Shown here: positions 10,200 to 22,400 of the stretch, piece by piece | How positions within the stretch are numbered: position 1 is the stretch's first letter | Layout: each line of letters starts with the position of its first letter | Origin: Urophycis tenuis | Lineage: Eukaryota; Chordata; Actinopteri; Gadiformes; Phycidae | DNA: 64,000 nt | Assembly (NCBI GenBank): GCA_036785325.1 | Contig: JAXIVH010000008.1 | Coordinates: forward strand, 12,690,582 to 12,754,581 | Reading direction: 5' to 3' | Notes under the pieces: model-generated | Seen by the model: the letters and a program-made list of their open reading frames with translations, nothing else | Told to the model about the DNA's origin: nothing | Databases searched by the model: none | Translations under genes and position numbers: made by a program

Positions 10200-12003
10200 A
10201 AATTTGTATTTACATTTATATCAACATCAAGAGAAAAAGAAATCTGCAATATACATCCTGTAAAAAGACAGCTTATGTCACCTCATAATTAGCAAAAAAC
10301 GACGAACCAAACCAGCCCCCAGACAGTCTTTTATACACTTCATGAAATGCTACAATGTTCATTTTCCCAAAGTAGCAAAAAAGAAAAAAAAAATATCTGG
10401 ACGCACACATTTTATTTTCTGAAAAATAGAAGGAGTAGATTGATATGTCTTTAAGTGTATCCCATTCCACTGGTGACCCTCTCTTTCATAGCACACACAA
10501 GCAGAGCGTCTTCTGAATGTAGGCGAGGCACCGCTAGCCTACAGAGAAAACATGGCAGTGCTGTCAGCGCAGTGCGCCCCACCGTCATGTTTCTCCAGTC
10601 ACCAATGTACCCCGGTCAACTGTCAGCACATATGTACACACCTGTCTTGTTATCCCCCCCCCTCTTAAAAATACAACATATGTACCCATCTACAGCCGCA
10701 AATATACAATGTATTCCCACAGACATGGAGAGAAGGCAACCTAAGAAACTTTACAAAAAAAAGGTTGGAAAAATATCTTTGGATTGCGCATGTTTAAGAA
10801 AAAGGTAGATGTCATCGTGAGCCAGGAATAGTTGCTCGGAGAGGAAGAGGAGGAGAACAAGAGGAAGGGGCTGCAGTGTGTAGAGAGACGCCCCCCCTCC
10901 CCCCCCACACCCCTCCATCCAACGGACACAGGGGAAGGTTCTGACGGAAGAAAAAAAACTACATCTAAGGAGTTTACCTTCTCTCACTAAATAATACAAT
11001 TTCTGCCAATGTAGAACACCTGCGATTTTTCTGCATATGAAATACCCATCCATAAGTAAAAGTGCCTCGCAAAAAAAAAAAAAAAAATTATATCATGGCT
11101 ACGATCTCCTCAGAAAGTTTTTAAAAGGCATTTTAAATTGGCTGACAAGAGAAAGAAAGCCCAGAACAATTTCAAGGGTTAAAAATCACCCCAAAACAAA
11201 CAAAAAACGATCGAAAAAGCAAATAAAAACATTGACCTATCTGACAGAAAAATACGACCCAAGTCTTATACTCTGTGCAATAAAATAGGCCTATAAAAAG
11301 CATGTATAATTTTGTAAAATATTTACAATTCATATTCACAGAGGAAATTAGCCACATCTAATACTGCAGTACCGTCTGTCGCGACGAGGGCGCTTCGCTC
11401 TGTAGCAACGAGTTATTGCTCTGTTCCTGTGTGCTTGGAGCGCACGCTGCATTCTCTCACTCGGCCGCCAGGTGGCGGCAGAGAGGAGACCACAAACCCG
11501 CCGCTGCTGCCGGTCTCATCTCTTTCGCGAGGCTGCCTGTAAAATATTGCAACTATCCTTTAAAATATTTTCTATGGGGAAGCCCACAGGAAAACTGCAG
11601 CTGGTGTCCGTTGTACCGTTCTGGGATTTTTTTTTAGCTTTTGTAGACGCGGCGCCGGACACTCAACCAGCGCACGCCAGCCCTCACCGACACACACACA
11701 CCCGGCGCCGTGGGCAACCACATGTTCCAGCTTGTGCACCGTGGACACAGGAGCCCGTATCTGCCGTCCGTGTGTCTCTAATGTCGCATGGCAGGCAGCA
11801 CGCTATCCTGATACCTCCACCACCAGCACGTTCTGGTGTCTGTGTGTGTGTATGTGTTTAAACTGCGGTTTGTTCATGATGTGGGGTGGAGGAGGAGGAG
11901 GGGGGGGTGGGAGGGTGCTGGGCTTCCCTCCCCCTCACTGTTCCGTCTCAGTGGGCCAGAAGTCCCTCGCCCTGAAGGCTGTCACGGCGGCGATCGCCCG
12001 TCC
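10200..12003 (-). terminator. ncoa3 3' UTR (extent approximate)
   Basis: Downstream of the ncoa3 stop codon, on the minus strand, is about 1.8 kb of AT-rich, largely repeat-poor sequence. A minus-strand AATAAA (TTTATT at 10411-10416) is a candidate poly(A) signal. The real end is uncertain. Confidence 0.4.
11464..11480. promoter_or_regulatory. CTCF-like motif
   Basis: GCCGCCAGGTGGCGGCAG fits the CTCF core (CCRSCAGGTGGCGGC type) closely. It lies between id1 and the ncoa3 coding end. Binding is inferred. Confidence 0.5.
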
Positions 12004-13650
12004 TCAGCAATATTTCTGGAGGCGGGAGAGATAACCAGAAGGTTACCAGAAGTGTTATTTCCGCAGTCGTATCAAGGAGAGATGCAACGGGTTTGAACTC
12101 AAAACACCCCCACACACACACACACACACACACACAATCTATTTGTGTTTTCCATCCCGTCGTTTCAACGATAAGACCGGATTGAAAACACCCACTGACA
12201 CTATCCAGTCATCAGCCGGTCACCCTGACAACCAGTCTCATCCTTCCTCCGGGGGCCGCGGCGTCGTACCTGCCGTACCTGATCGGGGCCCATGGGCATG
12301 CGTCCCATCCCCATGGAGTTCATGGTCATCTGGCCCTGCATCGGACCCATCTGGCCGGCCCCGGGACCACCGGCCGGCCCCGGACCCCCCATGGAGCTGT
12401 TCATCATCATGGCCGGAAAGGAGCCCTGCCCGGCCTGCTGGGGGAACTGCTGCTGGGGGTAGGAGCTGGGTACGAGAGGTCGCGAGAGGTCACGGCGGGT
12501 TTCAGAAGCAGGGAGGTCATTGTGAGCGGGCGGCAGAGCATATGCCAAACCGTAATCTTTGAAAAGAAGCCCGGGGATTAACTAATGTTTCATTGTTCAT
12601 TCAGGTCTCAATGGCTTACTAGTTTGGCCCCAATTGGTGCAATTGTAATTCTTGGTCGTGACTGAATGACTAATGGGGGTCCTGAGGCGAGACCAGGTGA
12701 CGTCAACTGTACCAAAATGACCGCCATGCAGAAACCTCTAGTTGCAGGGGACTGAAGAGGCTGTGTGTTTTGTGAGCTATGTCCATGCATGTACCTGTTG
12801 CGCTGCATGGCTCCCTGGGGCCAGCCCTTCATGTCTCCAGACTGGTACATGGGGCCCCCCTGTGGATTGCCCTGCATGCCTTGCATCATGGCGCCCCGAG
12901 GGGGCCCCGCCATCTGCCCGGGCACCATGTTGGCCTGAGGGTTGCTGCCTGGGCCCATGAAGGATGGGTCCCCCTGCTGGTTCATTCCTGCAAGTACACA
13001 TATCACGTTTGAAAATAAATAAAATGACGGCGAGCGAAGCCTGAATTCAAACACTGGTTTCATGAAAGTAGAAAAAGGTGATAATCTTGGTAGATCAGCT
13101 GACATTTCCTGAACTACTTCCCATCTGCAGTCCTGTTTGAGGCTTGCAGACAGCATGAGCCCATAAACAAGGGGATGCCCCCTAGTGGGTGATATGTGGT
13201 ACTGATCTCGGTGATATGCAAATGACCGACATGCGCTCTTTCTTTTCAAAGCCTCCCAGTGGTGTGTCATGTCACCATAAACAACAGCATGCTGTCCCTC
13301 CCTGACATTCCCATCACGGACTACAACCCCTCCTGACGTATGACTCAGCGTCTGTCCCCGTGAAGCATCGGAGCAGCCCACGTACCGTAGTTGGCTCCGT
13401 AGTTGTAGCCCTGCTGTCCCGGGGGTTGGTTCATGGGGGAGCCTGCCATGGGGCTGTCCATCCCCCCGGGGGCGGTGACGTTGGGAGGGGGGCTGAAGCC
13501 GGCCGCTGGTCCCTGGCTCTGGCTCTGCTGCTGTTGCTGCTGCTGCTGTTGTTGCTGCTGCTGCTGCTGCTGCATGAGCATCATCATCCTCTGCCTCTGC
13601 ATCAGCTCTCGGTTGCGCTGAGCCATCATCTGAGCGTTGAGGAAGCCGGG
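12004..13650 (-). CDS. ncoa3: ncoa3 C-terminal exons with poly-Q and conserved KYC end
   Basis: Exon 13650-13386 encodes PGFLNAQMMAQRNRELMQ, then 16 consecutive Gln (CAG with four CAA), then SPPPNVTAPGGMDSP. Exons 12987-12795 and 12465-12279 give the Met/Pro/Gly-rich tail ending GMGRMPMGPDQ. The final coding exon contributes only K-Y-C and TGA (12015-12004), identical to the end of human NCOA3. A second donor 9 bp downstream (exon end 12270) would insert V-R-Q before KYC. Confidence 0.9.
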
Positions 13651-16410
13651 CTGGCGAGAGAGAGAGACAGGGGGGACATGTGGGTGGGGGTCGTCGCTGC
13701 ATACTGAACACGGGCTCATTGGGCTTCATGCATCCTCAACCGGCTTTGTTGAAGCTAGAGTCGCAATACCGAGGGGTTTTGTGATGCACAGCGAGGGTGA
13801 CGACACTTGGGATATGAGGATTTCGATGGCTAAATCTGGTAAATCCAATCAGATTTGTTCAAATGTATGGCTTTGATAGTCTTGTGGATTTGGTAAAGCA
13901 TCGTTTGCATTAAAAAAACTGCAGAACAGTTAAGTGAAGCCAGAATCTGAGTACGGTCTAAATGGGCTTCATATGGCACATAGTTACTCTGCTATGAAAT
14001 ATCATTAAGATCATGTCGACCAACGACCAATGTCAACGTTCAACAGTTAAATGTCTAGGGGTGGAGACGACCATACCTGGTTTCCCATGCCGGGTTGCAT
14101 GCCGGGTTGCATGCCCGGCTGCATGCCCGGCTGCATGCCAGGACGCATGGCAGGGTTCACTCCAGGAGAATTCTCCATCTTCATGACCTGTCTGGTCTGG
14201 TTCAGGAACTATTAAACAGAGACATGACCAAGACCACAGAAATACTTTCACAAACAAGCAAAGACAAAAGATTTAAAAAGGCAAATGAAAGAACATGAGA
14301 TGGGTCTGCAGGCTAGGAGAGGGGAGAACCAGGAACACTGTGAAACAGGAGCTCCTGACTGGTTGTGTCCGCACCTGCTGTCCTTGCAGCCTCTGCTGCA
14401 GCTGCAGCCTCAGGGGCTTGGTGGCGTTCATCATGCGTGGCGGCCTCATCATGTTGGCGCGGGGGTTGCCCATGCCGGCCATGCCTCCCATGGGGGGGAA
14501 CCCGCCTGGCTGGGGGCCCATCTGGGGGTTCATCATGGGGCCGAAGCCCCCGGGGGCCTGGCCCGGCCCGGGGCTACCGCTGTAGCCCGCCTGCATGGCC
14601 ATGGAGGGAGGCCCCGGGGGGCCGGGGTAGCCCGGGCCGTACATGGCCTTCTGCTCCATGCCCACCGAGGAGTCCGGTCGGGGGAAGGCGTCCGGGGGTG
14701 GGCCCGCGCCCTGGCCTGGACCGTGGCCCTGTGGCTGCTGGCCATCTGGACCGGGGGACTAGACGGAAGGGCGGGGGGGTTAGTCTCTCACTTGTTCAGC
14801 GGATGGACTGAGAACACGGTCTTGGGCCACGTCAATGTGACTGAGGATGGATTCAAAAAAAAAAAACACCTTTTGCTCTGTTCGTCCTACTGGCTAACCC
14901 AGTGGTATGGGTACGCATTAGGCGGGAGGCATTAACTGAGATACTCACAACCAAGTAGTGTGCAGAGTGGACGCACAGTGTTTTGAAAATTTTGGTTGAA
15001 AACAGAATGGACAGAACACTCCTCGACACGAACGCCGCACGTTCGCATCTAGTCGGCGCATAGCGTGCATGAGACCGACCTGAGACCGAATGGGCTACTT
15101 TCGACCGGCGCCAGCGTGCCCGGACCCCCCCGAGAGAGAGAGAGTGTACGTCCCCCAACCCGTGAGACCCGGGACCTCACCTGGCCCACCAGGGCGGGGA
15201 TGCCGAGGGCCTTGTCGATCTCCGCCAGGGCGATGACGTCCGTGTTGTTGAGCAGCGAGTCCAGCTGGTCCAGCAGGGCTCGCTCGTCGCTCTGGCCCTC
15301 CGTGGTGGACGGCGGCACCAGCAGCTCGTCCAGAGGGTTCCGGAATGGACCCCTGGGAAGAGGGACACACACACACACACAGGGGGGAGGGGTTCAACCT
15401 GCGTCATGGTCGCCGTGCGCGGGCGGCGCATGCCAAAAAAGACGGGCATTGCGCGGTTCCTACATTTACACTGAGGGCATTTAGCAGGCGCTTTTATCCA
15501 AAGCGACTTACAAAGAGTACATTTGTCATAAGAAGGTGAAACATTCCATTGCTGCTAATACAGTTCCTATGGCGTTCCTATGGCGATTTCTTGCGTATCT
15601 CTGAAATGCTGAAACGCTGCAGGGTGGATCCTTTACTTGCCACAGTCGACGCATTGGTGAGGGGTTTGGTTTGTTCTGAGAAGGGCAACAGCTAACGGGG
15701 CATCTCTTCTTTGGGTAAATCAAAGCGCCAAACGAGGCCCATCACTGCTACGCTCAGCTGTCTGAGGAACACAGGGTCGCCGGCGGGGTCTCTCACGTGC
15801 TTACCGGGCGCTTGGGTTTCTGTCCATGCCCACCCCAGAGTCCGACCAGGAGGGGGAGGGCGGCGGGGGACCCTGGCCCCCGTAGGGACTCATCCCCATG
15901 TTGGCTTCGTTAGAACCTGGAGAGAACAGAACAACCGTGACGTCAATAAGCAGGACCCCCCCCCTCACCTCGCATCGCACGACGGCCGTGTGGAACGATG
16001 AATGGAGAGCACTCAGCAAGCGGCGTGCATGACTGACTCCTGGCAGGCCATGCACACCTCTTAGAGTGGTGGTCGTAAAATAGCATCTTCAAGTTTAAAA
16101 TCATCAGCGAGCCTCTATTTAAGGCTCACTTTATGACTGGGGGAGGCAGGCCTAGGGGAGTTGGGCCTAGGGTGCTGTACGTACCGCCCATGTCCATGAG
16201 CTGCTGCTGCAGCATGGAGCGGCTGTTGGGAGGCACGCTGTTGGAGCGGTTCATCACGGGCCCTCCCATGGGGCCCGGGCGGCCCATGGGGGGGCCTGGC
16301 CCGCCCACGGGGCTGCCAGCGGACCTGGGGCCCCCCCAGTCCCCTGGCCCCCCCATGGGAGGCCGCTGCTGGGGCATCCCCATGCTTCTGCCCAGGCCTC
16401 CTGAGGAGCA

Positions 16411-16445
<35 letters not shown>

Positions 16446-16451
16446 CCGCAC

Positions 16452-16488
<37 letters not shown>

Positions 16489-19400
16489 GATGTGAATAAA
16501 TGCTCACAGGTCAGAAGAACAGGGGTGTAATGTCACAACCAATCCGTTGGTTTCACTACGATTTACTAAGCTAAGGTAAGCTTCCAGTAATCACTGCATC
16601 GTCTACGTGGTTCTCCCCCTCTAAACCCAGAGAGTCCACCTCAAGAGGGTTATCCCTCACCAAGGGGGGAACAAATCACGTGCGGCATCACATCTGATGG
16701 CAGCACCACAGACAGGCATGCGTGTGCTCTTACTTGCTGCGCCGCCCCTCGGCGGACAGCCTCCCATGCCTCCCGGGAAGCCGTTGGCCATGGGGCCGGC
16801 TCGGATGGGCGCCTCCATGACCTCCTGCTTGATCAGCGTGGGGCACGGGACGTTCCTCCGGCCCGCGATGCCCCCGCCCATGCCCTCCGCGCCCGGGGGC
16901 TTGCCGTCCACGGACAGGGCCCTCTGGTAGGCCGCCCGCTGGGCCGGCGCCATGGCGGCCTTCTCCCGCTCTGTGGAACGTCAGCGCAGAGGTTACTTTA
17001 TGACCAGCTCTTGTCCCTGGGCCCGCAGGGACAAAAAGCCTCGTTTTGCTGACGGGGGCGGCTTCCCGATGCTTTTAAGGGACGTCTTACCGTGGAGACT
17101 GTCGGGCATGTTGGCCTGCTTGCCGCTCAGTTCTTTCCCGGCTCTGGAGTCCGCTTCCTGGTAGAAGGCCGAGCCGTTCCTGGGCGGCCCCAGGATGGTC
17201 TCCAGCGTCTCCAACTGGAGGATACCAAACAGAGGGAAAAAGGTTTCTCGACAGCGGTTTGACACGAGGTCACCCGCCTGCACGCCACACACACACCCGG
17301 GGGGGGGGGGGAGCCGCTCCACTGGCCGAGGGTTCCTACCTCATCCAGTGGCTCCGTCTTCACCTTGCCGTCGGCCGGCTGGGGGTTGGAGCTGGACACG
17401 CCGCCGCCCTGCGGCCCCCTGCCCTCCAGCTCCTCGTGCTTGGGCTTGGCGTCGCCGCCGCCGCCGCCGTCCTTGGCGTCGTCGTTGTTGAGGAGGTAGT
17501 GCAGCAGGGCGTGGGTCTTCTCCTTCTTGGGGCTGTGCTGATCCTGCCTGGCCTCCGGGCCGCGGTGGGCTCCGCCGCCGCCGCCCGCCACCGGCCCCTC
17601 CGGCCCCCCGCCGCCGCCGCCCTCCAGGCCGCTCTTGCCCGTGGCCTCGGCGGTGATGCGGGCCACCTCGTCGGGCGTGTTGCCGTTCTGCAGCAGCTTG
17701 TGGAGGATCTTGTGCTTCTCCTGCAGCGACTGGTTGCCGAAGTGGCCCGCCGCGCCCGACGACGTCACCGCCCCCAGGCCCGGGTGGCCCGCCGCGCCCG
17801 TGGACGACGACACGCCGGCCGAGGTGGAGGAGGGGCTGGTGACCCGGTCCTTGTGGTCGGCGGCGGCGGCGGCGGCGCCCGGGCCGGAGCTCGACGCGGG
17901 ATTGCCGGGCACCAGCTCGTCGGTGGGCGAGATGAGGAGCTGCAGGAGCTTCTTGTGGCCCTTGGTGTCGGGCAGCCGGCGGCCGGGCTCCGGCCCCGCC
18001 TCCCGGCCCGCCTGGCTGTCGGGCTTCTCGGGCGGGCCCTCCGAGACGGGCGTGTGCGGGTGCTGCTCGCCGCCGCCGCCGCCACCGCCCAGCGCGCCGC
18101 CCGGACTCTTGGAGTCGGGGTGGGCCGCGTGGCCGGCCTTACCGGGCCCCGCCGGTGGCAGGCCCTGGTTGGTGGAGTGAACGCTGGGCGAGCTGTCGGG
18201 CTTGTGCGGCGCCGGGGAGGGGAGGGGGGATGGCATGGGGTTGCCCACCCCCTCGCTGATGGCCTGCAGGGCATTCAGGGAGCTGCTGGAGAAGGTGGCA
18301 CCACCACCTCCTCCGCCTCCTCCTCCTCCTCCTCCAGGACAGCTGGGGTGACTGGAGCTCATCGGGGAGGTCATACCTGAGGAGAGACAACAAACCCCAC
18401 GGATGAGCGACTGCAGTGGAAAGGTCTCACCGCCGGGCTCACCGGTCCGGCAAAATGAAAGACCTGAGAAACCAATCAAATAGCGTACCTCCGGGGGAGA
18501 AGGGGCTCATCTTGGGACTCCCTCGGACCCGGGGGGAGCCCATCACGTTGTGCTGAGGGCCCGCCATCCCCGGGCCTGCCTGGGTGGGGCTGGTCATGCC
18601 GTAGCCACCGCCAACCCCTGGTCCTGCTCCGTGGAAGTGGGCCATCTGCTGCTGGTGGTGCTGCTGGTGGTGCTGCTGCTGTTGCTGCTGCTGCTGGTGG
18701 TGGTGTGGATGCTGCTGCGGGTGCTGCTGGTGGTGGTGGTGTGGATGCTGCTGTGGGTGCTGCTGTGGATGCATGCCGTGGTGGCCCATCTGGCCCATCT
18801 GACCCATTTGATTAGCGGGGTTCATCTGGGAGTTCATTGGATGCATGGCATTCATCTGGCCCATGTTGTTCATCTGGTGCATGGAACTCATCTGGTTCAT
18901 CTGGTTCATGGAACTCATCTGGTTCATCTGATGCATGCGGTTGGGGCCGGAGTATGCAGGCGCCCCTCCTCTCTGGGGCATGCCGCCTTGCTCCGCCATG
19001 CCGTAGCCCCGGTTAGGGCCCATCCCCATGCCTCCTCCACCTCCTGCGCCTCCTCCTGCTGATCCTGCTGCTCCTCCACCTCCTGCAGCTGCTGCTGCTC
19101 CTCCTCCTCCTCCTCCCTGAGCCATGTTCATCTGCTGATTGGGGTGGTTCATGGGCATCCCCTGCGGCCGCATGCCCGGGACCTGGTTTCCACGGTAACC
19201 GTTCGGTTCCCTGGGAGAGAGAGAGAGAGAGCAAGGGAGAGGAAATGGGTTACGCGGTGGCGCCGTTACCATCCAGCACGCGTCACGCGGGGGTTCGATA
19301 GGAGCCGAGAGGCGGCTGTTCCCTGGCACCTTTGCAGCAGGTGCGTGGAGAGGAAGGTGGGTGGCTCGCTGGAGTTGGGGTTCTGGCACCGGTCGCTGCG

Positions 19401-22400
19401 CGTCTGGGCCGTGACGGGGGTCCCGTCCGAGAGGGAGAAATGGTACAGGGGCGTCTCCGCGTGGCCGTGGAGGAATGCTGGGGGATGTTAGGAAAAATAT
19501 TATCTAACAATGGTACGGTTAGGTTGATGTGACGTTCTGAAGAAGGACATAGTGAAGATTGTATTCCTCTTGGCGACTTTAAGTCTGACTCTCTGGAACT
19601 TGGAGACATAACATAAAGTGATTGAGGGATACACCTACGTCATGTCAAATCTGTTTAGTAACATGTAATGTTTATACATTATAAGCCAATCAGAATGGGA
19701 CACTCCTGTCATGCTGTTCCGATTTGAGACTTGTATATAATACACTGTGTTTCCGGGAGCAGGCAGAAGGAAATGAGGAAGATTCACACACAAATCTCTT
19801 GCTTGATGAAATCCTCTGCTTCTCCTTGTACGAGACCAATAAACAACTTCAGCTTAAACTATATAGAGTTCCTGGCACTTCTTGTTCTTCGGCATCAACA
19901 ACAATCTCCTCACTATCATGGGACAGACGGCCGAGACACGATGAGAGAGAGAGACAAGAGACGGAGATGCATAGGAAACACCACAAAGTAGTGGCCTGAT
20001 CAGACTCATTGAGTAGGGGTGGCCTACATAATAACACAGGGGAGGGGGGGTACCAGCTCACATCACAATGACCAGCCTATGGAGAGTGGTGCAGAGAATG
20101 TATACTTTGCACTTACTCAACTCTTGTTGTCAATATGGCTGATTTAGTAGGGCTGGTAGCCAATCATGTGTGTTGCAGGTGCATGGCCCCCTCGGCCTCC
20201 CCCAGGGAACCGCCCCTGCACTACAGTAAGCTAAATCACACTGTCCTGCTTTGCACGGGACATGCCAAACAAGGGAAGGGTCAATAGCTGCGCACGCCCG
20301 AAGAACATCAACAATGACCCATCTGTAGGTTTAATTGATTTGCTGAACAGGGCCAGTGCACCGTGATGACAAGCCGACGATACTCTCTCTCTCTCTCTCT
20401 CTCTCTTAATCAGCCCGCGGTAGCGAGCGCGGTTGGGGGCAGCGTACCGTCATGGTAGTGGCGTTTGTAGGACCAGGGCTGGCCCTCGCTGCGGTACAGG
20501 AACATCTGCATGCAGCGCCGCACCAGATCCTCCCAGCCGGGCCTCATGGTGGTGTGCAGGGAACTCTGCTGCTCGATCTCGATCAGCTTGCCTGTGGGGG
20601 CCCGAGGAGATGCGTGTCACATCCATTATACATCCGTTTTAAAGAGGGGCGAGAATGCCATCTCGACCAAACCTGGTTTCCAACAACAAACGGTGAGTGC
20701 CAGTGCAACACAGTGGACCGAGTCAAAGAGAAACGGTTGGTAGCGTTGCCGGAAAAGCATATTTAATTATGTTGAACACGAGGCCGGCAAGTGTGTGTTT
20801 GATTATGCATCACCACCTGTACACGCAAGAGAATGTGAAAATCATGATCGACCGCGTCGCAGTTTAAGAGACCAAACTTTGCACGCAGACAGGAAAGGTC
20901 ACGTCTTTCAGGGCAGCGTGCCTCGATTAGAGAAGCAGGGTGCAACATTTTTGTCCAAAGCGACTTACAATCAGTACATTTGTGGGGGCTCGACATGTGG
21001 ACAGTCGGAGGAGGAGGGGGGGGGATCAAGGGGATTGAACCGCCGACCCTACGGTTAGAGGACGACCCACTCTGCCAACCCGCTCTACCCACTGTAGTGT
21101 GTGGACATCCCCGCAGCGTATTCAAATCTCCATACAAACATGGCTTTCGAGGGCCTCTGTCGACGGGATCTTTGTGTGTGTGTGTGTACATTACCTGTGT
21201 GCTCGTGGCGGGTGCTGAACCTCTCCGTCCGCTCCACTGCAGAGATGCGCCGCACCACGCAGATCATGCAGGACTGCAGGTCTGCAGGGGAACACAAAGG
21301 GACATGGCAGAGTTAGCGTAGCACCACACAAAGTCCACGTTTTTAAAATCACGTTCGAGATAAGCTGATAAGTTGATAGGCGTTGATACAGGATGGCCGA
21401 CGCCACTGATGTGTTTGGTCAAGATTAAAAACTAAAACAAAACTATAGACCAAACAATGAGAAATTTGAGAAGTACATACCTACTCCCCCTAAAAAACCT
21501 ACTCCCCCATTTTCGCTGTGGTTAATGTATTTTAGCAGCTTACCCGAGAACACAGATAAACCTTGTTGGATCAGAAGTTAAGATTTTGTATTCTAGCAAC
21601 AAATATGCTCCTTCCCAGTACTGCGGTATGGCACTGTAGCCCCCACCCTTCCCGCCTGGGATCAAATTGCATTAACTTCTGTTTCTTTTGGGGGTGCGTG
21701 ACGTCCACAGGACTACTCGGGCGCGGGACTAGATTAGCGCCGCGATCGATGGCCGTCACCCACCTTCTCCCTCCTCCATCATGGCACGAGGCTGCGTCAG
21801 GGCAAAGCACTGCATGGCCTCGTAGCGCTGCACGCCCTCCTCCGGGCCCCCCCGGCCCGGGGAGAACTTGGCCAGCATGCGACATTTGAAGGTGTGGCTC
21901 TTCTGCCTCGGCGCCTCTGCGCCCCAGGGAGCTCCGTTCGGGGCTGGGACGAAAAGAAGACGTTTGGTTAAAAAAGACCCGGGAATCAGAGCGGTCCGCT
22001 CCAGTCACGGGATCCGGCTGGTGTTCGGCGAGGCCGTGCTTGGTGACCGTCGTGAGTGCGTCGTCTCACCACCAGGCTTGGGGAGGTTCTTGTGGAACTC
22101 CTCGCGGTCTTCCTCATGGAGGATATTGTACACGCTGGTGTTGATCAGCTCCTCCTGTTTGTACTGCAGGTACTGGGTGACGTTGTCGGACACAAACACG
22201 ATGCTGCCCTCTCGGTTCACCACAAACAGGAAGCCGTCCAGAGCCTGGGATCAGCGCAATAGAAGGAGAACCAGGAAGAGATTAAAAAAAAAAAAATGGT
22301 TTAGTTCAAAAGTCTATGATACAGTCTGAAAAACATCATAAAGACACACCAGGAAGCTGAGACCCATGTATTGGTGACTTGCATTCAAGTGCAGTCATGC

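Noticed and set aside
17259..18380. 373-codon plus-strand frame opposite the ncoa3 LxxLL exon
   Set aside because: GC-rich antisense shadow of a real exon; no similarity, Arg/Ala-rich composition.
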